From Terriglobales bacterium (GTDB taxonomy: Bacteria > Acidobacteriota > Terriglobia > Terriglobales > Acidobacteriaceae), in the NCBI GenBank assembly GCA_035561515.1, contig DATMXP010000018.1:1-64000 (forward strand): DNA of 64,000 nucleotides, read 5' to 3'. A program made the translations under genes and the position numbers. Positions 17,462-26,515 of this stretch are shown here, one piece after another (positions within the stretch are counted from its first letter, which is position 1; the number at the start of each line of letters is the position of its first letter). The notes under the pieces were generated by a model. That model had not been told where the DNA came from. It worked only from the letters and a program-made list of their open reading frames with translations, and searched no databases.

Positions 17462-19039
17462 CTACTCGAACCTGACCTTGTCTCCTGCGACGATGGAGTG
17501 CTTCTTGAATTTGACATCGTCGTGGTCGGAGTAATCCATTCGGTAGTGAGCACCACGGCTTTCCAGTCGAGCCGCTGCGGACTTCGCGATGAGAGTGGCT
17601 GTCTGCCAGATGTTGCGGGCCTCATAGCAGCGGCGGCAGTCTTCTTTCGGCAGGGAATTCTGCACATCCTGCAACTGCTCCAAAGCGCGATTCAGGGATT
17701 GCCGGGAGCGAACAATGCCGACCTCACGCCACATAATTTCCTGTATCTGCCGAATGATTTCTTCGGCAGGCTTTGAAGTCTGTGTCGCAGCGTGGTTCGA
17801 CTTGTCTTTAATCTCTTTCAGTTTTGAGCCATGTCCGGGTTTTGTGTCCTGATGCATGGTTCGAGCGGCGCGAGCGCCATAGACCAATCCCTCTAACAGC
17901 GAATTGCTCGCCAACCGGTTTGCTCCGTGTACGCCGGTGCAGGCTACTTCACCCGCAGCGTACAAGCCGGGAAGGGTTGTTCTGCCGTAAAGGTCGGTGC
18001 GGATGCCGCCCATGGCGTAATGGACTGCGGGACGCACGGGGATCATCTCCGTGCTGATGTCCACGTTGTACTTGAGGCATGTCTCGTAAATCCGAGGGAA
18101 ACGCTTTTGCAGGAGTGCCGCGTTTTTGTGAGTGAGATCGAGATAGACGACGGGATCCTTGCTGCGGCTTACTTCAAGTTCGTGCGCGATGGCCCGGGCA
18201 ACGACATCACGCGGCGCAAGTTCGCCTAGCGAATGGTATTTCGGCATAAAGCGGGTCATCTGCTCGTTGCGCAGAACCGCGCCTTCTCCCCGTAGAGCCT
18301 CCGACAGAAGGAACCGCGGCGTGCCTTTGACGTATAACGCGGTCGGATGGAACTGCACGAATTCCATGTCGCTGACTTCGGCACCGGCGCGGTAGGCCAT
18401 CGCAACACCGTCTCCGGTAGCGACGCTGGGGTTGGTGGTCTCCTTGAAGACATGTCCGAGTCCACCCGTTGCCAGCAGGACGGCTGCCGCTCGTACCGGG
18501 TGAATGACACCGCCCTGGTCGAGCAAGTTCAAGCCGACTACGCGGCCATCTTCCACCAGCAAGTCGGTTGCGAATTCGAACTCACAGATGGAGATGTTCT
18601 TCAGCGATTTCGCTTTGAAATAGAGTGCGCGTCCGATTTCCTGGCCGGTCGAGTCGCCATGGGCGTGGAGGATACGATCACGGCTGTGAGCGCCTTCGCG
18701 GGTAAATGCCAGCTTTGTGCCATTGCGGTCGAACTGGGTGCCCCAGGCAATGAGTTCCTCGATGCGCTCCGGGCCTTCTTCGACGAGAACGTGAGCGGCG
18801 TCAGGATTCACGATGCCGTCGCCGGCGTTGAGCGTGTCCTGGAAGTGCAGGGAGATTTCGTCTTCATCGCTGAGGGCAGCAGCAATTCCACCCTGCGCGT
18901 ACTGGGTAGCGGATTCCGTGTACTCGAGTTTCGCGAGTACCAAAACGCGGCCCGCCGACGCGAGTTCGATGGCCGCACGAAGGCCGGCTATACCGGCGCC
19001 GACCACAACGAAATCTGTTTCAGCTGGAACGCTCTTCAT
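17462..19039 (-). CDS. nadB: L-aspartate oxidase
   Basis: FAD enzyme that oxidises aspartate to iminoaspartate, the first step of de novo NAD synthesis. The 525-residue protein starts with the FAD-binding 'DFVVVGAGIAGLRAAIELA'. It contains 'ATQYAQGGIAAAL' and 'HGANRLASNSLLEGLVYG', characteristic of NadB and distinguishing it from succinate dehydrogenase when taken with length. The open frame continues 26 codons upstream, but ATG 19039 matches the family start. nadA and nadC are not in the window. It is divergent from aroB across 45 bp and convergent with the TerC gene. Confidence 0.93.
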   Translation of the reverse strand: MKSVPAETDFVVVGAGIAGLRAAIELASAGRVLVLAKLEYTESATQYAQGGIAAALSDEDEISLHFQDTLNAGDGIVNPDAAHVLVEEGPERIEELIAWGTQFDRNGTKLAFTREGAHSRDRILHAHGDSTGQEIGRALYFKAKSLKNISICEFEFATDLLVEDGRVVGLNLLDQGGVIHPVRAAAVLLATGGLGHVFKETTNPSVATGDGVAMAYRAGAEVSDMEFVQFHPTALYVKGTPRFLLSEALRGEGAVLRNEQMTRFMPKYHSLGELAPRDVVARAIAHELEVSRSKDPVVYLDLTHKNAALLQKRFPRIYETCLKYNVDISTEMIPVRPAVHYAMGGIRTDLYGRTTLPGLYAAGEVACTGVHGANRLASNSLLEGLVYGARAARTMHQDTKPGHGSKLKEIKDKSNHAATQTSKPAEEIIRQIQEIMWREVGIVRSRQSLNRALEQLQDVQNSLPKEDCRRCYEARNIWQTATLIAKSAAARLESRGAHYRMDYSDHDDVKFKKHSIVAGDKVRFE

Positions 19040-19084
19040 GTCTGCGGAAATGTTAACACCGCGCCCTAAGTTATTATTGATTGA

Positions 19085-20179
19085 GTGCAACGGGTTGATA
19101 TCAATATACCTGCGCATCCCTACAGCGCAGTCATCGAAAATGGCCTGGTAAACCGGGCGGGCGTGTTCCTGAACGAATTGTTTCAGGGGCGGCGTCGCCT
19201 ATACGTGGTTACCACAACGCCAATCCGCAAGATCTGGGGCGAAGCGCTGGCCGAGGCGCTGAAAGAATTCGACACTGTTTTCTTCGAGATCCCGGATGGC
19301 GAGAAGTACAAGACTCTCAAGACCGTCGAGGACCTTATCCGAAATCTGGTCAAGCGCGGTGCCGATCGGAAGTCGGTGGTCGTCGCGTTTGGGGGTGGCG
19401 TAGTCGGCGACGTGGCGGGTTTTGCTGCTTCCCTCTACATGCGCGGAATTGAGGTCGTACAGGTTCCTACGACACTTCTGGCGCAAGTTGACGCTTCGGT
19501 CGGCGGAAAGACGGGTGTGGATCTGGCGGAAGGGAAGAACCTGGTCGGAACATTCCATCATCCGCGAGCGGTACTGATTGATCCCGCAGTGCTGGGTACG
19601 CTGCCTGATCGCGAATTTCGTGCCGGCCTTTACGAAGTCATGAAGTGCGGACTCATTCGGCGTCCGGAGATTTTCGAGTACATGGAGCAAAATCGCGAGA
19701 AGGTGCTTCAACGCGATGCCACTGCACTGGAGTGGTTGATCAGTTCTGCGGTGCAGGTGAAGGCGGAGGTGGTGTCGGCCGATGAGCGCGAGGGCGATTT
19801 GCGCCGGATCCTGAACTTCGGACACACCATCGGACACGCACTCGAAGCCGAAACTCGTTATCGGCAGTTCCTGCACGGAGAGGCCGTAGCGTGGGGCATG
19901 GTCGCCGCTTCGATGATCGCGACCGCGGTCCAGAAGACTGAACCGGAAACTGCCCGCCGGATTATCTCGACGGTGCTGGCTTACGCTCCGCTGCCCAAGG
20001 TGGAATCGCGCGGTAAGCAGGTGATCAAGCGACTTGCAAGCGACAAGAAGACCATCGACGGCAAAGTGCATTTCATTTTGCCAACCGAAATCGGGAAAGT
20101 GGAGATTGTGAACGAAGTCCCGGAGCGTGCCGTGATCCAGGCAGTAGAAGAACTGAGGTACTTGTCGCAGACTGCCTGA
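19085..20179 (+). CDS. aroB: 3-dehydroquinate synthase
   Basis: Second enzyme of the shikimate pathway; converts DAHP to 3-dehydroquinate using NAD and a divalent metal. The 364-residue protein carries 'EKYKTLKTVE', the NAD-binding 'GGGVVGDVAGFAAS', 'PTTLLAQVDASVGGKTGVD' and the metal-ligand segment 'NFGHTIGHALE'. The GTG start gives the usual N-terminus. It overlaps ubiE by one base (TGATG). Since chorismate also feeds menaquinone, coupling to ubiE is metabolically sensible. No leader peptide like that of aroF is seen upstream. Confidence 0.95.
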   Translation: MQRVDINIPAHPYSAVIENGLVNRAGVFLNELFQGRRRLYVVTTTPIRKIWGEALAEALKEFDTVFFEIPDGEKYKTLKTVEDLIRNLVKRGADRKSVVVAFGGGVVGDVAGFAASLYMRGIEVVQVPTTLLAQVDASVGGKTGVDLAEGKNLVGTFHHPRAVLIDPAVLGTLPDREFRAGLYEVMKCGLIRRPEIFEYMEQNREKVLQRDATALEWLISSAVQVKAEVVSADEREGDLRRILNFGHTIGHALEAETRYRQFLHGEAVAWGMVAASMIATAVQKTEPETARRIISTVLAYAPLPKVESRGKQVIKRLASDKKTIDGKVHFILPTEIGKVEIVNEVPERAVIQAVEELRYLSQTA

Positions 20180-20946
20180 TGGAGACGGAAATCAAAACGG
20201 ATCAAAAGCCGAAAGTGATCGGAGCATCGCCGACCGGTGCCAACGATCGCGAGTCGGCTTCCCGTGCCGTGCGCGAGATGTTCACGTCGATCGCACACCG
20301 CTACGACCTGCTGAATCACGTCCTCTCGTTGAACACCGATCGCTACTGGTGGTGGCGGGCGTCAAGAACATTTCGTCAGATACTTGTCCGGAGCGACTCA
20401 CGCATCCTGGATCTGTGCTGCGGAACCGGCGACATGACGTTTGCTTTGTCGCGTCGTTCCGGCGGGCGCGCTGCTGAGATCATCGGCGCGGACTTCTCTC
20501 ATGCGATGCTGCAACGTGCGGTGGTGAAGTCCCAAGGGACAAAGCTTCGGTGGGTGGAGGCTGATGCTTTGCAGTTGCCCCTGCCGGGTGATCACTTCGA
20601 CCTGGTGACGTCTGCCTTCGGGTTTCGCAATTTGGCCGACTACAACGCAGGCCTGTGCGAGATCTATCGCGTGCTGCGGAACAATGGCGAGATAGGCATC
20701 CTCGATTTCGGAGAGCCGAGGGGTCTGCTCGGGAAACTCTACCGATTCTATTTCCGTTCGGTGTTGCCCAAGATCGGCACTCTCATCTCCGGTGTACGCG
20801 GCCCCTATGCGTATCTTCCTGCGTCGGTAGCGCGTTTCCCCGCGCCGGAAGAAATGCTCGAGCGCATGCGGCAGGCAGGCTTCCGAGATGTTTCGTGGAC
20901 GCCTTACACGTTTGGGATTGCGGGCCTTTATCGCGGCAGGAAATAA
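20179..20946 (+). CDS. ubiE: Demethylmenaquinone/ubiquinone methyltransferase
   Basis: SAM-dependent C-methyltransferase finishing menaquinone (or ubiquinone) synthesis. The 255-residue protein has 'MFTSIAHRYDLLNHVLS', the SAM motif 'ILDLCCGTGDMTF', 'GADFSHAML' and 'VTSAFGFRNL', all typical of UbiE/MenG. It starts inside the aroB stop codon. Acidobacteria mainly use menaquinone, so MenG activity is the likely one. It is convergent with the epimerase gene with no spacer. Confidence 0.93.
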   Translation: METEIKTDQKPKVIGASPTGANDRESASRAVREMFTSIAHRYDLLNHVLSLNTDRYWWWRASRTFRQILVRSDSRILDLCCGTGDMTFALSRRSGGRAAEIIGADFSHAMLQRAVVKSQGTKLRWVEADALQLPLPGDHFDLVTSAFGFRNLADYNAGLCEIYRVLRNNGEIGILDFGEPRGLLGKLYRFYFRSVLPKIGTLISGVRGPYAYLPASVARFPAPEEMLERMRQAGFRDVSWTPYTFGIAGLYRGRK

Positions 20947-22032
20947 TCAGCGTACAACTGCCGCCTGAACCTCTTCGACGGGACGGAAGCTATCCAATAG
21001 CGCCTCGCCGATGGTGTACTGAATGACCCGATCATAATCGCCACCCAGGAACTTTTGCAGACGAGTAGTGTCCATCGTGTAGGAGCCGATCATGTAAGGC
21101 AATGACTCGGGAGGAATCCCGGATATGCCGAATCTCCAGCCCAACCTCAGAATCAGCCACATGATCCAGCGCCCAGGAACTTCGATGATCCGTGCATCTG
21201 CCAACTGAGCTGCTTCCTGCAGATTCACGGGTGAGCCTTTCCCCGCGACATTCAGGACGACGAGTTCGTTCTTGCCCGACACGGGTTTCCTCAGAATGTA
21301 GTTGAGCAGCCGCGCCATGTCGTCTACATGCAGAAATTGGAAACGGCTCTGACGATATTTCTTTCCGGGAATAATCAGCGGGAGTCGCTTACCTTTTTTT
21401 CGAAGCTTCTCAGCGAACTTTCCTTTCCCTGTGGGGGTGCCTCGAAGGACTCCGATCAGGTAGTTCTGCATCGTCGCACCCGCGAAGATGTGCGGACGAA
21501 GAACATACGTCGTGCAATTGCCCATGCTTTCAGCGCGATATCGGACAACATCGTCGGCTTCCTGCTTATGGATGGCGTAGGGCAAGGTGTGGGCGCCGAG
21601 AGGGTAGTCTTCCTTTACTAGGTAGGGAGTCTCAGGACCATATGCAGATACGCTACTCGGAAAAATGAAGGTATCGACATTCGTGTTATGGCGGTTAACC
21701 TCTGTGATGGCCTCCATGACCCGGGCCGTTCCAGCAACGTTGATCTGCCACATCCGGTCTCTGTCCAGTACACCCGTGCGAACTGGATCAATAACGAAGG
21801 CCAGATGAACGACGGCGCGAGCCTTGGTTGCTCGAAGAACTTCAACCAAACGATGGCAGGCAGACTCCCGCGACAAATCTATTTTTTCGAAGCGTAGCGG
21901 AAGGTCGGTAACAGGGGCGGCGAAGTCTACGCCGATCACATCGAAGTCATCGACCAGCAACCTGAGAAGTCGCGTTCCCAGGTTGCCGGAGATGCCGGTT
22001 ACAAGGATGGCTGGTTTGGAGTTTCCTTTCAC
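20947..22032 (-). CDS. NAD-dependent sugar epimerase/dehydratase family protein
   Basis: A 361-residue extended short-chain dehydrogenase. It has the Rossmann motif 'ILVTGISGNLGTRLLRLL', the catalytic Ser in 'FIFPSSVSAYG' and Tyr-x3-Lys in 'YAIHKQEAD'. Substrate is unknown; C-terminal hydrophobic residues ('WIMWLILRLGWRFGI') suggest membrane association. The GTG start overlaps the TGA of the upstream SurA-like gene (GTGA), so the two are translationally coupled. The link between a chaperone and an epimerase is not obvious. Confidence 0.82.
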   Translation of the reverse strand: MKGNSKPAILVTGISGNLGTRLLRLLVDDFDVIGVDFAAPVTDLPLRFEKIDLSRESACHRLVEVLRATKARAVVHLAFVIDPVRTGVLDRDRMWQINVAGTARVMEAITEVNRHNTNVDTFIFPSSVSAYGPETPYLVKEDYPLGAHTLPYAIHKQEADDVVRYRAESMGNCTTYVLRPHIFAGATMQNYLIGVLRGTPTGKGKFAEKLRKKGKRLPLIIPGKKYRQSRFQFLHVDDMARLLNYILRKPVSGKNELVVLNVAGKGSPVNLQEAAQLADARIIEVPGRWIMWLILRLGWRFGISGIPPESLPYMIGSYTMDTTRLQKFLGGDYDRVIQYTIGEALLDSFRPVEEVQAAVVR

Positions 22033-23171
22033 TTTTTCGTTGTTGGTGCAGGTTTTGGGGCGGTGGAGGGCATCGGCTTCGTGCCAGTTGCAGCACCCGC
22101 ATTAGAGCTCTTTGCCGGCGCTGTTCCCGGGCTCGCGGCGGCTGGTGCTCTCGTCGCACCGGCAGGCGGCGGAGCACCTGCGCCTTGATCCGCGGCGGTT
22201 AGCGCGCGGAAATACGGCTGGTTCACATCCGCCTTGACGTGCGTGCTTATAGCATCCACCTGCTGTTTCATTCTTTCGTTCGTTAACTGTGTTTCAATCT
22301 CGCTTTTAGCCTGCTCGAAGGGAACTGGTTTTCTGTCGTCGACGCGGTAAATGTAAACGCCCGCGCCTTCCAGCATCGGCTGGCTAAGTTCGCCCGGCTT
22401 CATGTTGAATAACTGTTGCTGTTCTGGGGAGAGCGCTTCTTTTCGCCAATTGGGAATCGACGTCGGCGGAGGCGGTGTTTTGAATCCGGCTGCTTCGTAA
22501 ACGTCCTTTTGCACCTGCTCGAACGATTCACCGGCTGCCACGCGTGCCCGCGCCTTTTCAGCCTGTGCTTTCAGATCATCATCAGTTGCCTGCTTAGTTT
22601 CGGCACCGCCATCCGCAGGGCGGCTTCTCGGGATGAATATGCGGCTCACCGACAACTCTTCAAACCGGCCCGGATTCTGCTTATAGAAGTTCTCGACCTC
22701 CGCAGCCGAGGGCTTCGCCTTTTCCTGCATGTGCAACTGCATCTCGCGAGCGAGAACCTGCAACTGCACAAACGCCATCAGGTCGCGGAAGCGTTGCGAT
22801 TTCTCAAGTCCCAGTTTGCGGGCTTCGTCACCGAACACCAGCATCCGTGAATATTCCGCGGCGAGTTGCTGCTTGGCAGATCCCGGCATAACCGGCGAGA
22901 GTGTGTTGGCCAGTTTCTCAAATTCACCACGGGTGACAACGGTCTTGCAGTCCTCGGAATTCGGATCGGTTCCGGCCGGTTTGTCGGGGCAGACTCCGTG
23001 AATGGTTATTACCGCGGCGGTGAGCGGGACGTCTTCCGGTTTGGTGACGGGTGGTGCAGTTGGAGTCGCAGGAGTCGTTGCCTGTGGCGCCGGTTTCGAA
23101 GTTGCGGGAGGAGCAACTTGGGCCGAGACGATAACGGCCGAGATGAGTATCAGGAAGATTGCTGTGCGCAT
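22029..23171 (-). CDS. SurA-like periplasmic peptidyl-prolyl isomerase/chaperone
   Basis: A 380-residue exported protein with signal peptide 'MRTAIFLILISAVIVSAQ', a Pro/Thr/Ala-rich linker, a SurA-N-like helical domain ('RGEFEKLANTLSPVMPGSAKQ') and a degenerate parvulin domain ('VSRIFIPRSR', 'MKPGELSQPMLEGAGVYIYRV'). The last 45 residues are an Ala/Pro/Lys-rich tail. TTGGAG five bases before the ATG fixes the start; the frame is open much further upstream but without support. It probably assists outer-membrane protein folding. Isomerase activity is uncertain because the parvulin core is divergent. Confidence 0.82.
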   Translation of the reverse strand: MRTAIFLILISAVIVSAQVAPPATSKPAPQATTPATPTAPPVTKPEDVPLTAAVITIHGVCPDKPAGTDPNSEDCKTVVTRGEFEKLANTLSPVMPGSAKQQLAAEYSRMLVFGDEARKLGLEKSQRFRDLMAFVQLQVLAREMQLHMQEKAKPSAAEVENFYKQNPGRFEELSVSRIFIPRSRPADGGAETKQATDDDLKAQAEKARARVAAGESFEQVQKDVYEAAGFKTPPPPTSIPNWRKEALSPEQQQLFNMKPGELSQPMLEGAGVYIYRVDDRKPVPFEQAKSEIETQLTNERMKQQVDAISTHVKADVNQPYFRALTAADQGAGAPPPAGATRAPAAASPGTAPAKSSNAGAATGTKPMPSTAPKPAPTTKK

Positions 23172-23279
23172 GGATTCTCCAATCCCCATTTGCTGGTATG
23201 TATGCAGGAAAATCAGCGTCAGAATCCTAGCATAACCGTGCTTGGCGGATGCGTTGTGGAACAGCGATAATGGCACTTC

Positions 23280-24707
23280 GTGACATCGACAGCCACAACC
23301 AGCGCCGATCAGATGCGGTCGGAGAAGCGGAACGTCGCCCAGAACTCGGTCTGGGCAGCGTTGGGCATTACGGGCCTGAAGGTCGTCGTCGGTATCACAA
23401 CGGGTTCTCTCGGCATCTTGTCCGAGGCGCTTCATTCGGGTCTGGACCTCGTCGCCGCCGTCATCACCCTGTTCTCGGTCAGAGTTTCCGACAAGCCTGC
23501 CGACCTCGACCACCAGTACGGACACGGCAAGTTCGAGAACTTCTCCGCGTTTCTGGAAACTGGCCTTCTCCTGTTGACGTGCGCATGGATCATCTGGGAA
23601 GCAGGGAAGCGGCTGTTCTTTCATGAAGTCGAAATCGAGCCCAGTGTCGCTGCGTTCCTCGTGATGTTTTTCTCCATTGCCGTGGACCAGTGGAGGTCGC
23701 GAGCCCTGAAGAACGTCGCGGACAAGTACGACAGCCAGGCGCTCGCTGCGGACGCGCTGCACTTTCGGACCGATATATGGTCAAGTTCCGTCGTCATCCT
23801 GGGATTGGCGCTAGTCTCAGTCGGCCGTTACTGGGGGATCCCTTGGCTTCGCATTGCTGACCCGCTGGCCGCGCTGGTAGTCGCCGGAATCGTGATCTCT
23901 GTCAGTTGGCGACTCGCGCGTCAGACGATCGATGCGCTTCTCGACGCCGCACCATCGGGAGCGAGGAACCAGATTCTGGATGCGGTGGAAAAGGTGGACG
24001 GCGTCATTGAGGTTGAGCGCGCCCGTATTCGTCGGGCCGGAAATCGGTATTTCGCCGATCTGGCGATTGGTCTAAGCCGCAACGTCACATTTCAACGGTC
24101 TGAGCAGGTTACCCGCGAAGTGGCGGAGGCGGTGCGCCGTATCCTCCCCGACGCCGATGTCGTGGTACACCCGACCGCCCGTGCGGTATCCACCGAGAAC
24201 GTATTCGACCGCATCCGTGGGGTAGCCGCGTCGAGTAACCTCAACGTGCACGATATCAGCATCCAGGACTTCAACGGCCGCCTTCACGTGGAACAGCATC
24301 TTGAGTTGGACGAAACCCTGAAGCTGAAAGACGCGCATGATCGCGTCACCGAATTGGAAGCGGATATTCGGGCCAAAGTGCCCGAGATCGATTCGATTCT
24401 GACCCACATCGAAAGCGAACCGGCGACGATAGAAACGGCCGAGCATCTCGAAGCCAACGCGGACCTCGAACGCCGGATGAAGGAAGCTGTTTCTGACTTT
24501 CCTGGAATCCTTGATATGCACGAAGTGGTCTTCAAACGTGTGGGCGAGAAGCGTTACGTCTCATGTCACTGCACTATGGACGACGAGTTGCCGATGTCCA
24601 GGGTGCACGACTTGATGACCGCATTGGAGATCCGCATCAAGAACATGGACCCGAATTTATTCCGAGTGCTGATTCACCCGGAGCCCAGCACGGACAATCT
24701 TCGGTAA
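23280..24707 (+). CDS. Cation diffusion facilitator (CDF) family efflux transporter
   Basis: A 475-residue metal/proton antiporter. The N-terminal membrane domain carries paired metal-site motifs: 'SEALHSGLDLVAA' (HxxxD) and 'ALHFRTDIWSS' (HxxxD), with 'DHQYGHGKFENF' between. The cytoplasmic part is unusually long, about 265 residues, and appears to contain more than one CDF C-terminal ferredoxin-like repeat ('VHPTARAVSTENVFDRIRG', 'LTHIESEPATIE', 'VLIHPEPSTDN'). The GTG start lacks a clear ribosome site; ATG 23313 is an alternative. The transported metal is likely Zn, Fe or Mn. Confidence 0.88.
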   Translation: MTSTATTSADQMRSEKRNVAQNSVWAALGITGLKVVVGITTGSLGILSEALHSGLDLVAAVITLFSVRVSDKPADLDHQYGHGKFENFSAFLETGLLLLTCAWIIWEAGKRLFFHEVEIEPSVAAFLVMFFSIAVDQWRSRALKNVADKYDSQALAADALHFRTDIWSSSVVILGLALVSVGRYWGIPWLRIADPLAALVVAGIVISVSWRLARQTIDALLDAAPSGARNQILDAVEKVDGVIEVERARIRRAGNRYFADLAIGLSRNVTFQRSEQVTREVAEAVRRILPDADVVVHPTARAVSTENVFDRIRGVAASSNLNVHDISIQDFNGRLHVEQHLELDETLKLKDAHDRVTELEADIRAKVPEIDSILTHIESEPATIETAEHLEANADLERRMKEAVSDFPGILDMHEVVFKRVGEKRYVSCHCTMDDELPMSRVHDLMTALEIRIKNMDPNLFRVLIHPEPSTDNLR

Positions 24708-24753
24708 CATAATTTTCTTGCACCTTTCAGGTAGAATTGCCCTCCAATCACGC

Positions 24754-24993
24754 ATGACTCCAAAAATCATCCTGTTCACGCAGCCCGGTTGACCCCCGTG
24801 TACATGGGCGAAGTCCTACCTCTCGGAGAGAGGGATTCCATTCGAAGATCGTGACGTTAGCAGTGACCCGCAAGCTGTCGAGGATTTAATCTACAAGTAT
24901 CAGAGCCGTTCGACGCCCACATTAGTCATCGGCGAAGAGGTAATGATCGGATTTGACCCTGAAAGACTCGACCAGCTTATCGCCGAGACATAA
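24754..24993 (+). CDS. Glutaredoxin-like selenoprotein (UGA-encoded Sec in a UxxC motif)
   Basis: A 79-codon frame from ATG to TAA interrupted only by TGA at 24790-24792, codon 13. Read as selenocysteine it gives 'FTQPG-U-PPC-TWAKSYLSERG', exactly the glutaredoxin active site with Sec replacing the first Cys of CPPC. Downstream are the cis-proline 'RSTPTLVIG' and 'GFDPERLDQLI', so the whole thioredoxin fold is intact and collinear. A 6-bp stem with a GGA loop begins 26 nt after the UGA. Selenoprotein glutaredoxins are known in other bacteria. Neither selA, selB, selD nor tRNA-Sec is in the window, so decoding is inferred. Otherwise it is a pseudogene or base-call error. Confidence 0.75.
24809..24844 (+). 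promoter_or_regulatory. Candidate bacterial SECIS element
   Basis: The upper stem CCTCTC (24819-24824) / GAGAGG (24828-24833) is perfect and has a GGA apical loop. A lower 4-bp helix CGAA (24809-24812) / TTCG (24841-24844) closes it across an internal loop. The loop begins 32 nt after the in-frame UGA and its first base is G; both agree with bacterial SECIS rules (loop about 16-37 nt from UGA, G at loop start). Confidence 0.65.
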
Positions 24994-25933
24994 TCATCCC
25001 GTCCGCGGATACCTGTTCATCGCGGCCGCCACTATTTGCTGGGCGATTTCCGCCACTCTTGGCCGTGCGGCATTCACAGGCAAGCTGTTTGGTTCAGGTC
25101 AGGCGCTTGCTCCCATCGACCCATTGATCCTGGCGCAAAGCAGGACGACCATTTCCTTCCTGGTGCTGGCCCCAATTCTGCTGGCATTTCGTGGCCGTTC
25201 CGCATTGGCCATGCCGAGAAAAGACTTCTTACGAGTGATGTTGGTGGGAGTGGTCGGTGTGGCTGCTTCCAACTACTTCTACTATCTCGCGATCCAGCGG
25301 ACGAATGTTGCGACAGCGATCATTCTGCAATACACAGCGCCTGTGTGGGTGTTGCTGTACATGGTGGCTCGTGGCCTGCAACGCGCGAGTTTACAGAAGA
25401 TCGTTTCCATAGGCGTGGCACTTCTGGGCACTGCGCTTGTGATAGACGTCTTTACCGGCGATGGCTTAAGGACAGACAGGCTGGGTGTTACAGCGGCTAT
25501 GCTGGCATCGCTTTCTTTTGCGTTCTACAACGTCTTCGGCGGCAACGTGGTGCAGAAACATGATCGCTGGAAGGTCGTGCTGTACGTCTTTCTCGGAGCC
25601 GCTGCATTCTGGGCCATTGTGAATCCTCCGTGGCGCATCATCGCGGCCCATTACTCATCGCAACAATGGGTGTTCCTGTTTGTGTTTGCCGTGATGTCGA
25701 TTCTGCTTCCGTTCTCTTTTTACTTTGCAGGACTCCAGCATCTCGATCCTACGCGGGCAATCGTCACCAGCTGCCTCGAACCGGTGTTCTCCATCATCAT
25801 CGCTGCGGTAACCTTGGGCGAAGTGTTAGGCCCGATGCAGATCATCGGAATGACGCTGGTGCTGGGGGCAACGCTGATCGTTCAGATGCCGGATCGAAAG
25901 GGAAGCGCGGTAATCGTTGAGCCGATGGAGTGA
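24953..25933 (+). CDS. EamA/DMT-family transporter
   Basis: A 326-residue protein with ten predicted membrane helices in two EamA repeats ('GYLFIAAATICWAISATLGRAAF' and 'GVTAAMLASLSFAFYNVFGG'), a drug/metabolite-type exporter or permease. The only start that retains the first helix is TTG, preceded at 12 bases by GAAGAGG. It lies inside the last 41 bases of the glutaredoxin-like gene, suggesting coupled translation. Substrate is unknown. Confidence 0.82.
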   Translation: MTLKDSTSLSPRHNHPVRGYLFIAAATICWAISATLGRAAFTGKLFGSGQALAPIDPLILAQSRTTISFLVLAPILLAFRGRSALAMPRKDFLRVMLVGVVGVAASNYFYYLAIQRTNVATAIILQYTAPVWVLLYMVARGLQRASLQKIVSIGVALLGTALVIDVFTGDGLRTDRLGVTAAMLASLSFAFYNVFGGNVVQKHDRWKVVLYVFLGAAAFWAIVNPPWRIIAAHYSSQQWVFLFVFAVMSILLPFSFYFAGLQHLDPTRAIVTSCLEPVFSIIIAAVTLGEVLGPMQIIGMTLVLGATLIVQMPDRKGSAVIVEPME

Positions 25934-25937
25934 GCGG

Positions 25938-26423
25938 CTAGTTCCACATGATCTTCAGCTTGCGCAGGGCCACCTTCGCAACCTGGTAATCGGGATTTTC
26001 CGCAAGCGCCTTCTCGTAGCACTCTGCCGCCTTGTCCCAACGGTGCATGCGCTCGTAGATCCGCCCCATGTTGAACCACGGATAACAATAGGAATCGTAG
26101 CGGGGGGCACGCGTGGCTTTCTCCAGCCAGTCAAGTGATTCAGCGAGTTTGCCCTGCTCGATGAGGTAGGCGCCGATGTCGTTGTAGGGATTACCGAAGT
26201 CGGGATCGACGCGGATTGCTTGCTTGCATTCGGAGATCGCGGTGTCGTAATCGCCCAGGAACGAATAGCTCCAGCCACGGAAGGTATACGCCTCGGCCGT
26301 TGGGTAAGCTTCAATCGACCGGGTATACAGCTCAATGGCGCGCTCGTACTCGCCCTTCATCTGGAGGGCATAGCCCTGCCGGAAGAACTGGACCGCAGCA
26401 TCGCGTTGATCGGACCCTTGCAT
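25938..26423 (-). CDS. Tetratricopeptide-repeat protein
   Basis: A 161-residue soluble protein built almost entirely of about four TPR units ('AVQFFRQGYALQMKGEYERA', 'AYTFRGWSYSFLGDYDTAI', 'NPYNDIGAYLIEQGKLAES', 'PWFNMGRIYERMHRWDKAA'). No signal peptide or catalytic domain. It is likely a cytoplasmic protein-interaction scaffold; partners are unknown. It converges with the EamA gene four bases away and is divergent from the secreted HExxH protein. Confidence 0.85.
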   Translation of the reverse strand: MQGSDQRDAAVQFFRQGYALQMKGEYERAIELYTRSIEAYPTAEAYTFRGWSYSFLGDYDTAISECKQAIRVDPDFGNPYNDIGAYLIEQGKLAESLDWLEKATRAPRYDSYCYPWFNMGRIYERMHRWDKAAECYEKALAENPDYQVAKVALRKLKIMWN

Positions 26424-26515
26424 ATGATGGATTTAGCAGAATCTTATCCAGACGAAATGTGAAGCGCAACCTCCGAAATGACATGCTCCGCCCCCTGTGT
26501 CATGCTGGTAAGAAC

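Noticed and set aside
24719-24753. Promoter for the glutaredoxin-like gene (TTGCAC ... TAGAAT)
   Set aside because: The two boxes are only 8 bp apart, which is too close; transcription may come from the CDF gene upstream.
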